From Desmonostoc geniculatum HA4340-LM1 (GTDB taxonomy: Bacteria; Cyanobacteriota; Cyanobacteriia; Cyanobacteriales; Nostocaceae), in contig JAHHHB010000033.1 in NCBI GenBank assembly GCA_019359545.1, positions 1-58,597 on the forward strand: a stretch of DNA of 58,597 nt. Direction: 5' to 3'. Every line of letters starts with the position of its first letter. The first letter of the stretch is position 1. A model generated the notes under the pieces. That model did not search any database, was not told the DNA's origin, and saw only the letters and a list, made by a program, of their open reading frames with translations. Both the position numbers and the translations under genes were made by a program. Shown in pieces: positions 8,673 to 17,283 of the stretch.

Positions 8673-9560
8673 TCACGTTTGTTGAATATGACTATGTAAA
8701 ACTACAAGACTTTGAGCAAGTTGAGCCAGACGGGTTTCTAAAGTTTGCTTACGCCCCAACAGTTGACGTAACTTTTGGTAACGAGCGATCGCTATGCTAA
8801 CAGTAGGAACCTGATCTGCTGGACATGGGCGCGACCAAACTTTACCAGAATCGTCCACACCGCACAGGCGATAGCTAGTAGCAGACGATTGATAGGATAC
8901 TTTCCCACCATTGGCACAAATTTCTTCCACATAGTTCATTAGGCGGTCAATTTCTGCATGGCGGAGTGTTGCAGTTCCTCCTGGTTCTGGTTCGGTGGCA
9001 TTGCATTCTAACCAGCCATTGACAATTGGACCTTCTAAGTAAATATCCTGAATTTGCTGCAAAATATTTTGCAGTTCTGTTTGCCAACCAGCGACATTTT
9101 CCTGAATTTCTTGCAGTAGATTCATCGCCAAGCCCGGATTCGCACCGTGGCGATGGCTACTGATGCTGGGAGTTTTGAACTTGGGTAGGCTGGGTGTTTT
9201 ACTACCGTTGTCTTCTGCTTGAAAGGTTTGCACAGAGTCATGGTGGGGAAATAAATTTTGTTCAGTATCGACGCCAAGACCAACTGTTTGTCCTTGTGGC
9301 TTTACTTCACCATCCCCAGAAGATGGAGTTTGTGTGCTGTTTGTGGGTTCGTTAGCTGTGACGCTGATTCTAAAGGAGAAAGGCCGTTTGGTTGAATCTC
9401 CTGCTTCGCCAGCAGAAGCACTGCCGCGAGTCCTCAGATCGTGTAGAGTTGCTTCAATACGTTTTAAGCCTGTTTTCATATATCCTAAAGTTTGCTGTCC
9501 GGTTATCGGTGGGGTTTGAATCCCGACTTGAAACATACAGCAGAATTGGTGAATTCTCAA
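8673..9560 (-). CDS. Hypothetical protein with coiled-coil C-terminal half
   Basis: The open frame gives 295 residues. Likely true starts are internal: 9536 (MFQVGIQTPP) or 9479 (MKTGLKRIEA). The N-terminal third is low-complexity and polar, probably disordered. The C-terminal half holds NLLQEIQENVAGWQTELQNI, then an acidic hinge, VDDSGKVWSRPCPADQVPTV, and a final helix of coiled-coil type (RYQKLRQLLGRKQTLETRLAQ). No enzyme motif or membrane segment is seen. It looks like a cyanobacteria-specific structural or adaptor protein. Function unknown. Confidence 0.55.
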   Translation of the reverse strand: MRIHQFCCMFQVGIQTPPITGQQTLGYMKTGLKRIEATLHDLRTRGSASAGEAGDSTKRPFSFRISVTANEPTNSTQTPSSGDGEVKPQGQTVGLGVDTEQNLFPHHDSVQTFQAEDNGSKTPSLPKFKTPSISSHRHGANPGLAMNLLQEIQENVAGWQTELQNILQQIQDIYLEGPIVNGWLECNATEPEPGGTATLRHAEIDRLMNYVEEICANGGKVSYQSSATSYRLCGVDDSGKVWSRPCPADQVPTVSIAIARYQKLRQLLGRKQTLETRLAQLAQSLVVLHSHIQQT

Positions 9561-9969
9561 AAGTCAGAAATAAAATAAGCTTTATCTCTGGCTACCAGAC
9601 TTAGTTTGTCTACTTCACCAACTTAAAATCTACTGTAATTATTAATTTTTAATGATGCTGGTGCTAATTTTATCTCCTAAAAGTTATTTAGAATCAAAAA
9701 TCTTACTTTTGAAATGAAAAACTGCGTTCAGTAATGCCCAGTCTTAAGTGAAATTCCTGAGATAATGGGCATTGGGTATTAGGCATTGGGTACTCATACC
9801 AATTCTGTATGAAGATCCATAGAAAGAACCCCACCGCCTGCGGCACTTTCCCTTAGCAAGGGGAGGTTAGGAGGAGTCAAAATAATGTGCAGCTTCATAG
9901 AGAATTGGTATAAGTCCCTAGAAATTTAGTAGAAATTAGTGGATAGTAGGCTGAAAATATTGATTTTAG
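9561..9969. other. Intergenic region upstream of cobU
   Basis: No gene is seen in this 409-base gap. The main content is the inverted-repeat element at 9792-9915. A GGGCATTGGGTATTAGGCATTGGG heptamer-like tract (about 9767-9790) lies just left of it. Confidence 0.5.
9792..9915. mobile_element. MITE with TACCAATTCT ends
   Basis: Left end ACTCATACCAATTCTGTATG (9792-9811, continuing AAG) and right end 9893-9915 are inverted copies over 23 bases with two mismatches. The interior CCCCACCGCCTGCGGCACTTTCC...GGGGAGGTTAGG has no coding capacity. It could act as a hairpin in a read-through transcript toward cobU. Confidence 0.75.
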
Positions 9970-10533
9970 GTGATCGTAACAACTTTGGGTAAAGTCATCT
10001 TAGTAACAGGTCCCGCCCGTTCTGGTAAAAGTGAATGGGCAGAAACTCTGGCCATGCAGTCGGGGAAAGCAGTTATTTATGTAGCAACAGCTACTGATAA
10101 CCCAGATGATGAAGAATGGCACAAACGCATTCTAGAACACCAAAAACGTCGTCCCCAAGACTGGGTAACCCTGTCTGTACCTGTGGAACTGTCTGCTACC
10201 CTTGCTGATGCCAAACCCCATACCTGTGTTTTAGTTGATTCTTTAGGTACTTGGGTTGCTAATTTCCTAGAACAAGATGACGAAACCTGGGAAAATATCG
10301 TTGCAGAGCTATTAGAGACAGTGGATCTAGTGGCTGCTGATATGCTGTTTGTAGCAGAAGAAGTGGGTTGGGGTGTAGTGCCAGCTTATCCCATTGGCAG
10401 GACGTTCCGCGATCGCCTGGGTTCTTTAGTACGTCAGCTGGGTGCGCTGTGTGATAGTGTTTATCTAATAACTGGCGGCCACGTTCTCAATCTCAGTCTT
10501 CTTGGTTCACCATTACCAGCGCCAAAGTCTTAA
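9970..10533 (+). CDS. cobU: Adenosylcobinamide kinase / adenosylcobinamide-phosphate guanylyltransferase
   Basis: The CobU/CobP enzyme phosphorylates adenosylcobinamide and then adds GMP, steps in late cobalamin (or pseudocobalamin) assembly. The 187 residues match the family's usual length. A P-loop GPARSGKSEWAE sits near the N-terminus. VIYVATATDNPDDEEWHKRI follows, with the guanylylated His in the usual HKRI position, then VLVDSLGTWVANFL and EEVGWGVVPAYPIGRTFRDRLG. The frame starts with GTG at 9970; a TTG nine residues later is an alternative. No other cob gene is adjacent and no cobalamin riboswitch is seen upstream. Confidence 0.93.
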   Translation: MIVTTLGKVILVTGPARSGKSEWAETLAMQSGKAVIYVATATDNPDDEEWHKRILEHQKRRPQDWVTLSVPVELSATLADAKPHTCVLVDSLGTWVANFLEQDDETWENIVAELLETVDLVAADMLFVAEEVGWGVVPAYPIGRTFRDRLGSLVRQLGALCDSVYLITGGHVLNLSLLGSPLPAPKS

Positions 10534-10589
10534 TTCAAAATTAAACATTCAATCTCCGAAATATCCTCATTAAAATCTAGAATTATGCT

Positions 10590-11009
10590 ATGGCTACCAA
10601 ACAAGAAGTTAAAGCATATCTTGCCTACTGGTTTCAGTTGGGTAAAAGAGCGATCCTAAGCAACGGTCAGGCAAGCGTTTTGCCTCAACGAGTGCTAGAT
10701 GGCGATCGCTATAGCGAAGAATTTGAAGAATGCTGGGAAAAAATTCTCTCCCCAGAATCTGGTGACTGTTATTTAGAAGGTACACAGGAAACCATTGCCG
10801 AACTGTTAACATCGGCATGGGATATGCTGCCTTGCTGTCGCTGCACAATGCCACTAGCTGCGCGAAACATTGGGATGCCACCTTTGTTGTGTCCCTGCAA
10901 TGATTTACCTAACTGGCCTAATACTGAATTACCAATACCACGAGATCCAATTAAGACTCAGGAGCAACTCCAAATCATCCGCGATCGCTTGTTAAATAAT
11001 ATCGCTTAA
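10590..11009 (+). CDS. Conserved cyanobacterial hypothetical protein, cysteine-rich core
   Basis: This 139-residue soluble protein starts MATKQEVKAYLAYWFQLGK, runs through a GDRYSEEFEECWEKI helix and reaches a compact motif LPCCRCTMPLAARNIGMPPLLCPCND. The CCxC...CxC set could bind a metal. The C-terminus is IKTQEQLQIIRDRLLNNIA. I recall proteins of this pattern as cyanobacteria-restricted, but assign no function. It lies 56 bases after cobU on the same strand and may share its transcript. Confidence 0.7.
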   Translation: MATKQEVKAYLAYWFQLGKRAILSNGQASVLPQRVLDGDRYSEEFEECWEKILSPESGDCYLEGTQETIAELLTSAWDMLPCCRCTMPLAARNIGMPPLLCPCNDLPNWPNTELPIPRDPIKTQEQLQIIRDRLLNNIA

Positions 11010-11183
11010 ATTAACAACCAATTTGTGAATCTGACGGATTTTTCTAATATTAAGCAATGGGCAATAGGAAAAGATTAATTGCCTCTTGCTTCATGGTCTA
11101 AATTATTTTTTCACGCAATCAAATTTGGCAGACTTTGTTTATCAGCTATTTATATAGTTTAATTAGGAATATTTTCTATTCAC

Positions 11184-11630
11184 CTATGCCCGGTTTTTAA
11201 TCAAGATTACTTGGATAATTTGTATTGCTATCTCACTGGAAACACCTAAAGCTTGATATAAATCATTTAAAAAGTTTTTTTCTTCTTCAGCTACTATGCC
11301 TTCAGCCAAGACTAAATCGGTGGCTACTGCAAAAGCTGCTTCGCGCAAGTCTTGAGATAGAGAATCTTTTGCAACATTAAATAAAGTATTAAAATGATCC
11401 CCCCGGAAAATAGATAAGATTTGATCGAACATACTCTTGATCGTTTGGTGGGGATAAGTTTTAAAAAGTTTTATCCGAGACAGCACGCAAGTGATAGAAT
11501 TTGCTTGCTCGATGGAAAGGTAACCTTCTGAAGCTGTTGCCATCAAGACTATAACAGCAAAAGCTTCGGCTGAATTTAGTACTGGTTGAGTTTGATTTCC
11601 TGTAACCAACACAGCATCGAGTAGACCCAT
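11184..11630 (-). CDS. TerB-like (tellurite-resistance fold) protein
   Basis: This 148-residue, all-helical protein has the TerB pattern of two repeated helical halves. The first half carries EAFAVIVLMATASEGYLSIEQ, and the second AAFAVATDLVLAEGIVAEEEKNFL with the acidic LAEG..EEEK metal-binding-type turn. TerB-domain proteins are associated with membrane-stress and envelope complexes; no direct tellurite role should be assumed. A small membrane protein gene lies 175 bases upstream on the same strand. Confidence 0.75.
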   Translation of the reverse strand: MGLLDAVLVTGNQTQPVLNSAEAFAVIVLMATASEGYLSIEQANSITCVLSRIKLFKTYPHQTIKSMFDQILSIFRGDHFNTLFNVAKDSLSQDLREAAFAVATDLVLAEGIVAEEEKNFLNDLYQALGVSSEIAIQIIQVILIKNRA

Positions 11631-11805
11631 TGTAGTAGCTCCTTGGTTAAGGTCTCAATAGCGATACAGTTACCTGTGTATTTGCTGGACTTACAGGTGA
11701 GACTGCAACGCTCTGAGACTTTTAGTTTAGTGTTCCCAGGATTGTTTCACAGCGAACACTTGTACCCAATGGTTTTTGACAATAAGTACACTGCTATCCG
11801 TGAAC

Positions 11806-11943
11806 TTAACGTTCTCCTGTCTTTTCTATGGTTTCAATTACTGCCAAACCTATACCTGAAGCTGCTATTAACAGTATTGCTGATAGCAAAAAAGCGTTGG
11901 TCAGCATTCGTAGGGCTTCGTCGAAAAAAATGTAGGTGGTCAT
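11806..11943 (-). CDS. Small single-pass membrane protein, 45 residues
   Basis: This short frame begins with ATG at 11943, preceded at a good distance by GAGGGTGA. It encodes MTTYIFFDEALRMLTNAF, then a hydrophobic helix LLSAILLIAASGIGLAVI (about 19-36), then a charged tail ETIEKTGER. The ribosome site, clean transmembrane helix and position upstream of the TerB-like gene on the same strand make it a likely real small protein. Function unknown. It could be a membrane anchor or partner for the TerB-like protein. Confidence 0.55.
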   Translation of the reverse strand: MTTYIFFDEALRMLTNAFLLSAILLIAASGIGLAVIETIEKTGER

Positions 11944-12519
11944 TGCTTCACCCTCTAAACTTTGTGCCGCTAGTACTTTTTATTTCTCCACATAGTGATA
12001 GGTGAATTTCGCTCAAAAAGTGCTAGCAATTGCATCTTAACAAAACTTTAGCTCTTTCAGAACACTGCTCAAACTTTTTATTTCTGAAGATTTGATGAAC
12101 TTTAGGGATAATTTGTAAAAGAAATTACTGAGGCGGAAATTCAAACAAAAGTTGTTACACCTGAAACTTACGTAAATATTGTTTTGAAATTCGTTAACTC
12201 AGTTACAAATAGCAAATAAACTAAATATCGACAAAAAGCTGATTTTTCGAGGCTATTTTGTGAAATTAACAAAATATATTCTAGAGAATTTACTGATAAA
12301 ACTACTAGTTATGTGCATCTATCTCAGTGCATATACAAAAGCCGAACAATCAATGATCCCAAGTTTATACTGAGAAAAAAGAAAGCTCTAAAAAAGTTTC
12401 AAATAATAAGACGTTATTTTTTCCCAGACCGATAAAAGCTGTTGATGGGCGATTGCCTCCGACACGCTACGCGATGGCACCTGAGAAATGTAAAGAAATG
12501 TTGCAATTTTTTAGTCAGG
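11944..12519. other. 576-base gap without a recognised gene
   Basis: This AT-rich stretch lies between the small membrane ORF and the deacetylase-family gene. I see no gene on either strand, no strong palindrome and no repeat family. It probably holds the promoter of the small ORF/TerB pair at its left end and the terminator region of the deacetylase-like gene at its right end. Confidence 0.45.
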
Positions 12520-13440
12520 CTAAAGTAAACAACGTTCAATGGTGGCTAGAACCGATTGAGAAAGTGCATCAAAATCGTAGCCACCTTCCAAGCCAAAGAG
12601 AATTTTACGAGTTAGCCCCAGACAATAATCGGTAAACAAACCATAATCTTCTGATTCCAAGTTGATACTTGCCAAAGGATCTGCCACATTGGCATCATAA
12701 CCAGCACTGACAATCAATAAATCTGGAGCAAAGTTAGTTAAAAACGGTACTACCTTGTTTTCAAATAACGGCTGATAGACTGTAATATCACTACCGGGGG
12801 GTACTGGTAAATTCAATACATTATTATAAAAGCCGCGTTCTGTTGCTCTGCCAGTACCGGGATAGCATGGATATTGATGTAGGGAACAGTAGGCAATTTG
12901 CGGATGAGTTTCGACGATCGCTTGAGTACCATTACCATGATGTACATCCCAATCGAGGATGGCGACGCGGTTAATTCCGGGTTGTTCGAGGGCAAAAAAA
13001 GCGGCGATGGCGGCGTTAGAAAATAAGCAAAAGCCCATACCCGCATCACTTTCGGCGTGGTGTCCTGGTGGACGCGCCAGTACAAAAGCCGGATTGCCCG
13101 ATTCTAATACAGCCTCAACTCCATCTAACCAAGCACTCACCGCCAACAATGCCACATCATAACTGCGCGGCGAAACTGGGGTATCTCCATCCAAAGGGCC
13201 GCCACCACTAGAAGCGATTAAAGAGAGTTTTTTGATGTAGGCTGGGCTATGAGCCTTAACTAACAAAGACATCAACTGTGCCTGTTCTGGTGCTGGTGTG
13301 GGCGATCGCCATACAATTTTATCTGCAAACGTAGCTGTTTTTAGGGCGTTAGCGATCGCTGTCAACCGTTCTGGTTTTTCCGGATGGTATTTTCCAGTCT
13401 TATGATCTAAAAATTCGTCGGAATAGATGACTGGCAGCAT
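12520..13440 (-). CDS. Histone deacetylase-family amidohydrolase (AcuC/HDAC-like)
   Basis: The zinc-dependent deacetylase fold is clear. KYHPEKPERLTAI lies near the N-terminus and the tandem catalytic His in RPPGHHAE. Zinc ligands are in ILDWDVHHGNGTQ and SAGYDANVADP, and the transition-state Tyr is in GLEGGYD. Bacterial relatives remove acetyl or acyl groups from protein lysines or polyamines; the substrate here is unknown. The frame is open to 13473, but MLPVIYSDEF at 13440 is the usual family N-terminus. It is a single gene. Confidence 0.92.
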   Translation of the reverse strand: MLPVIYSDEFLDHKTGKYHPEKPERLTAIANALKTATFADKIVWRSPTPAPEQAQLMSLLVKAHSPAYIKKLSLIASSGGGPLDGDTPVSPRSYDVALLAVSAWLDGVEAVLESGNPAFVLARPPGHHAESDAGMGFCLFSNAAIAAFFALEQPGINRVAILDWDVHHGNGTQAIVETHPQIAYCSLHQYPCYPGTGRATERGFYNNVLNLPVPPGSDITVYQPLFENKVVPFLTNFAPDLLIVSAGYDANVADPLASINLESEDYGLFTDYCLGLTRKILFGLEGGYDFDALSQSVLATIERCLL

Positions 13441-13638
13441 AGGGTGAAAAAGAGTACCAACACTGAATGCCATTGTATCTTTGATTAAGAATAATTCAGA
13501 ACTCAGGAGTCAGAATTCAGAATGAATTTGAGTCCGGCTCTTTGATGAATATTGGTTTAAAACCAAGCCTAATCGGGGGCGAAACCAAGTTTAAACATTA
13601 TTTTTTATTAAAATTATATGTCTTTATGGTTATAGTGT

Positions 13639-14343
13639 TTACATATTCTGAATTCTATTCGCATCTTTGGTTATCTTCAACATCTGATTTCCACCTGGTT
13701 GGAGTTCATATTCCACTTGTTCAATATTTATGTTGTAACCTTTTGCAGTGTAATGTTTAATTATTTTATCTAAATGTTGGGAAGGCTTTGACATTAAAGT
13801 GATTAGGGGAAATATTCTGATTTCTTCAGCAATACGCAGCATTTCACCCACGGAATTTAAGTGAAAATCATAATCCAGATGGTCTGAATATAAAAACAAT
13901 AAGTGTGAACAAAGGGCTATGTCAAATTCTTGATGACGATATGCCAAGTTTGGCAATTCACCAAATATGTATCTGTTGGTCTTTTTGCCATTATCATAAT
14001 CAGATATGAATTCTTCAATGACTTTCACTCGATTGTGTCGTAAGTTATCTGGAGATTTATGATAGCTCCATACCCAATCGTTAGGTGTAGCCTTGACTTG
14101 GTGAATAATATTATCTACCACGTCATTAAATCTTTGCAATATTTCATCACCGGAAAATTGGTAGAGTAGATCGACAGAAACTACACTTTTACTCTGACGT
14201 GTCATTTCAGCATTAAAGCTTGCGGGACCATCACCAACCCCAATAATTTTTTTATTTAAATCCGCGTTTGTTAAATTGAAGATTTTTATATATTCATCCA
14301 TTGACCTGCCAAAAGGAACTACTTTATCTAAAACCATTGCCAT
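13639..14343 (-). CDS. SAM-dependent methyltransferase-like protein
   Basis: Motif I appears as KIIGVGDGPASFNAEMT (about 30-45), the acidic loop as VVSVDLLYQFSG, and motif IV as FDIALCSHLLFLYSDHLD. That fits a class I Rossmann methyltransferase, although the glycine loop is GVGDGPA rather than the commoner GxGxG. The C-terminal half carries RIFPLITLMSKPSQHL and ends with a beta strand. The frame is open to 14376, but ATG at 14343 (MAMVLDKVVPFGRS) has GAGG nine bases upstream and fits better. The substrate is unknown and there is no same-strand neighbour. Confidence 0.75.
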   Translation of the reverse strand: MAMVLDKVVPFGRSMDEYIKIFNLTNADLNKKIIGVGDGPASFNAEMTRQSKSVVSVDLLYQFSGDEILQRFNDVVDNIIHQVKATPNDWVWSYHKSPDNLRHNRVKVIEEFISDYDNGKKTNRYIFGELPNLAYRHQEFDIALCSHLLFLYSDHLDYDFHLNSVGEMLRIAEEIRIFPLITLMSKPSQHLDKIIKHYTAKGYNINIEQVEYELQPGGNQMLKITKDANRIQNM

Positions 14344-14367
14344 AGAGTTTGCCTCGTAAATAGACTG

Positions 14368-14373
14368 ATTATA
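14368..14373 (-). promoter_or_regulatory. TATAAT -10 box of the methyltransferase gene
   Basis: A perfect TATAAT lies on the minus strand 25-30 bases upstream of the ATG chosen at 14343. No convincing -35 hexamer is visible 16-18 bases further up. If transcription starts about seven bases downstream, the longer frame beginning at 14376 could not be translated in full, which supports the shorter start. Confidence 0.45.
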
Positions 14374-14385
14374 CAAGACTCTTAT

Positions 14386-14685
14386 TTGATTATTCAGTAT
14401 ACGCAGGGAAACCAGCCGCGCAGGGTTAGCGACGTAGGAGCGTCGGCAGTCCGCTCTTGGGGGTTCCCCCCAGGAGGAACAGCAAAATTAATGGTGGAAA
14501 GATTCGATGAGAATTCGGTGATTCTTACTCGTCAAGATAACTCAGGTGCATCAATTGGGTTGTCAGCACGCTATGAGGGCAGACCTAATGGTAGTCAAAT
14601 TCAGAATGCTACGGTTACAGGAAGGTGGCATTGGAATAGTGGAAGAATGCAGACTAAAACTTGGACTTGGAGTGCAAGTTGGTAG
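14386..14685 (+). CDS. Hypothetical protein fragment
   Basis: The frame gives 99 residues. Residues 10-32 are encoded by a GC-rich repeat-like stretch (CAGCCGCGCAGGG...GGGGGTTCCCCCC). Only the part from about MVERFDENSVILTRQ onward looks like a folded protein: ASIGLSARYEGRPNGSQI, then TGRWHWNSGRMQTKTWTW, a beta-rich, Trp-rich pattern. It may be the remains of a small beta-sandwich protein, or a short real gene starting near 14490. No family recognised. Confidence 0.35.
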   Translation: MIIQYTQGNQPRRVSDVGASAVRSWGFPPGGTAKLMVERFDENSVILTRQDNSGASIGLSARYEGRPNGSQIQNATVTGRWHWNSGRMQTKTWTWSASW

Positions 14686-14859
14686 AAGCTTTTTTACTAC
14701 AATGCGCGGTGTGCAACTTGATATTTCATTACAGTGCGATCGCCAAAAGTATTTTGTAGTATGGCTGTTAGTAATAAGTGGTAAAAATATGGTTATAAAT
14801 AAGAAATATTAGTTTAAATCCTCCTCTGAAACTTTCCTCAATGCGTTAGTTTTGAATTG

Positions 14860-15456
14860 TTAACCATGTTCTCTAATCACCTGGCTAAACTCATTAACTG
14901 CATCATATTGATCCGCCATGCGCGAATACTGCGCCAGCATTTCTATATCTAAGTCTGGAAAAAAAGAACTTTGGGACACTTTTTCATATTCCTCATCTCG
15001 TAAACAATATACCGAAAGTAGCCCATCTTCCCAAAACCAGACTTCTGGAACTTTCAGACGCTTGTATATCTCCAACTTATTAATTCCGCCGCTGGTGACA
15101 GTAATTTCAATAATCAAATCTGGAATCGGTTTTTTAGTCCCAAAGTTATAAGACTCATCTGGTTCTCGTCGCGTGCCATCTTTGCGTTTGCCGAGTGTAG
15201 CACCTCCTCTAACATAAAAGCGGATTTTCTTTTCTCTCAGATATGCCTCTAACAAACGACTTGTAGTACTTTTAGCATCTTCATGGTCATCGGAAACTGG
15301 GGACATAATTTCTAAAATTCCATCTAAATAAGTTAGTCGCGCACCTGTATTTTCTAGGTCTACATCTAGCTTTTCTAGTTGATCCCAACTGACGTTATAC
15401 AGCAGAACATAGGAAGTTTTTTCAGTGACAGGTTTGGAGATGACTGGGAAATTCAT
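14860..15456 (-). CDS. Uma2-family protein (PD-(D/E)XK nuclease fold)
   Basis: This 198-residue protein has the Uma2 layout. A start region VLLYNVSWDQLEKLDVDLE leads to LEIMSPVSDDHED. The acidic EPDESYNF and PIPDLIIEITVTSG supply the nuclease-type D and ExT positions, and KLEIYKRLKVPEVWFWEDG closes it. Uma2 proteins are abundant in cyanobacteria and have no established role. It is transcribed divergently from the next Uma2 gene with 85 bases between, so the two may share a control region, although their sequences differ clearly. Confidence 0.85.
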   Translation of the reverse strand: MNFPVISKPVTEKTSYVLLYNVSWDQLEKLDVDLENTGARLTYLDGILEIMSPVSDDHEDAKSTTSRLLEAYLREKKIRFYVRGGATLGKRKDGTRREPDESYNFGTKKPIPDLIIEITVTSGGINKLEIYKRLKVPEVWFWEDGLLSVYCLRDEEYEKVSQSSFFPDLDIEMLAQYSRMADQYDAVNEFSQVIREHG

Positions 15457-15541
15457 GGGGCGATCGCTCCTGGAAAGGTCTATAAGTATTACGATATAGT
15501 AATTTTAGGCAAAATAAAGCGATGGCTCCTAAAGAGGTTTT

Positions 15542-16084
15542 ATGTCTCTGACGCTTGAAGACTTGGAAAAAATGCAGCAACAGCATCCCGACTATCGCAT
15601 GGAACTAGTCAAGGGTAGTATTATTGTTATGAGTCCATCAGGATACGAATCAGATGAGGTCGCAGCTGAAATGGTAGCCCAGTTACGTAACTGGGTTAGA
15701 CCGCGCAAACTAGGAAGAACAGCAGCTTCTAGCGCTGGTTTCAGATTGCCAAATTCAGATTTGCGTGCGCCCGACGCCTCATTTGTTTTAGCCGAACGCT
15801 TGCGTCGCAGTCCCAAGTCTTTTGCTCAATTAGCTCCCGATTTGACTGTAGAGGTAAAGTCCCCTAGTGATAATTTAGAGGATCTCAGAGCCAAGATTCG
15901 AGAATTTCTGAGTTTGGGAACTAAGGTAGGAATTTTGCTCAATCCAGATGAGCGGATTGTTGAAGTTTACAACTTTGGACAAGAGGCAATAATACTTCGT
16001 GATGGCGATATTTTAACAGTTCCGGAATTGCTTCCAGGATGGGAAGTACCAATTGTAGATTTGTGGCCTCCAGAGTTTGACTAG
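15542..16084 (+). CDS. Uma2-family protein (PD-(D/E)XK nuclease fold)
   Basis: This 180-residue protein has a LTLEDLEKMQQQHPDYRMELVKG N-terminus, GSIIVMSPSGYESDE, the acidic LRAPDASFV and APDLTVEVKSPSDNLEDL (nuclease-type D...EVK), and GTKVGILLNPDERIVEVY. The intact EVK triad suggests a possible metal-dependent nuclease site, but no activity is established for the family. An AAAGAGG ribosome site precedes the ATG. It pairs divergently with the Uma2 gene at 14860-15456. Confidence 0.87.
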   Translation: MSLTLEDLEKMQQQHPDYRMELVKGSIIVMSPSGYESDEVAAEMVAQLRNWVRPRKLGRTAASSAGFRLPNSDLRAPDASFVLAERLRRSPKSFAQLAPDLTVEVKSPSDNLEDLRAKIREFLSLGTKVGILLNPDERIVEVYNFGQEAIILRDGDILTVPELLPGWEVPIVDLWPPEFD

Positions 16085-16441
16085 GATAGTGATGAAAAAG
16101 AAGGAAAAAGGGAACCGATGTTTAAATAATTCGTAATTCGTAATTCGTAATTCGTAATGACGCTCGAATACTCGCTAACGCTACGCTAACGTAATTTGTA
16201 ATTTGTAATGGGCTAAGCCCCGCTTCTCTACGAGACGCGCAAGGGACGCTAACGTAATTCGTAATTTTTATTAGACATTCAGTCGAACTTTAGGCGATCG
16301 CTTTCAGTGCAGATGGCAACCTTTGGTTAGTGGTAGTCAGGATAAAACTATCAAGATTTGACAACAGCCGTAGTGATTTAGTCCCCGATCGACTGAGGAA
16401 CGGTAGAATATACCTAATTTTCGTAGCTTCAAAGCCCAACT
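16085..16441. other. Repeat-filled gap with TAATTCG heptamers
   Basis: No gene is seen in these 357 bases. About 16127-16158 is a run of four TAATTCG heptamers. Then come CTCGCTAACGCTACGCTAACG-type repeats, GAGACGCGCAAGGGACGC, and two more TAATTTG/TAATTCG units. The last 100 bases before 16442 are less repetitive and should carry the promoter of the Ycf23-like gene. Confidence 0.6.
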
Positions 16442-17185
16442 ATGACGATGCATTCCACACTCCAACGTGCATTTACTAACCGCCGCGCTCTGAAAGCGAT
16501 CGGCGGCTTAAATAATTTCGACGCCGCTAGCGTCGCCGCTACCGTCAAAGCTGCTGAATTTGGCGGTGCTACTTTTGTTGATATCGCCGCCGATCGCGCC
16601 TTAGTGCAGTTAGCTAAGAGTTTGACAAATTTACCAGTTTGTGTTTCAGCAGTAGAACCAGAGAAATTTGTGCAAGCTGTGGCAGCTGGTGCTGATTTAA
16701 TTGAAATCGGGAATTTTGATTCCTTCTATGCTCAAGGACGCCGTTTCGGGGCTGCGGAAGTCCTAGACTTGACTAAGCAAACCCGCGCTCTCTTCCCGGA
16801 AATCACCTTATCTGTCACCGTTCCCCACATCCTGGAACTAGATCGACAGGTACAACTAGCAGAGGAACTGGTGAAAGCTGGAGCGGACATTATCCAAACC
16901 GAAGGCGGTACTAGCAGTAGCCCAGTTCACCCTGGAACTTTAGGATTAATTGAAAAAGCCGCCCCCACCTTGGCAGCAGCTTATGAGATTTCCCGTGCAG
17001 TGACAGTACCGGTATTGTGTGCTTCAGGCATTTCTAGCGTTACCGCACCATTAGCGATCGCTGCTGGTGCTGCTGGTGTTGGTGTTGGTTCTGCCATCAA
17101 CCAACTCAATAGCGAAGTCGCAATGATTGCCGCTGTGCGTGGTTTGGTGGAAGCGTTGGCAACTGCAAATGCAGTCATGAAATAA
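16442..17185 (+). CDS. ycf23: Ycf23/DUF561 TIM-barrel protein
   Basis: This 247-residue protein is shared by cyanobacteria and some algal plastids. It shows barrel strands ending in glycine or acid turns: ALKAIGGLNNFD, GATFVDIAADRALV, LPVCVSAVEP, GADLIEIGNFDSFYAQG, then AGADIIQTEGGTSS and the phosphate-binding-type VPVLCASGISSVTAPLAI, ending AAGAAGVGVGSAIN. The fold resembles phosphate-binding barrels such as nicotinate or thiazole synthases. The reaction is not known. It sits alone between repeat tracts. Confidence 0.88.
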   Translation: MTMHSTLQRAFTNRRALKAIGGLNNFDAASVAATVKAAEFGGATFVDIAADRALVQLAKSLTNLPVCVSAVEPEKFVQAVAAGADLIEIGNFDSFYAQGRRFGAAEVLDLTKQTRALFPEITLSVTVPHILELDRQVQLAEELVKAGADIIQTEGGTSSSPVHPGTLGLIEKAAPTLAAAYEISRAVTVPVLCASGISSVTAPLAIAAGAAGVGVGSAINQLNSEVAMIAAVRGLVEALATANAVMK

Positions 17186-17283
17186 GTTATGAGTTAGGAG
17201 TGATGAGTGATGAGTAATGAGTGATGACTTGAAGAAACTTATTCATTCAAAACTTTTAACTCCTAACTCTTAACTTCTAACTC

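Noticed and set aside
11643..12005. 120-codon frame upstream of the TerB-like gene
   Set aside because: It runs opposite to the small membrane ORF and lacks a ribosome site or recognisable motif.
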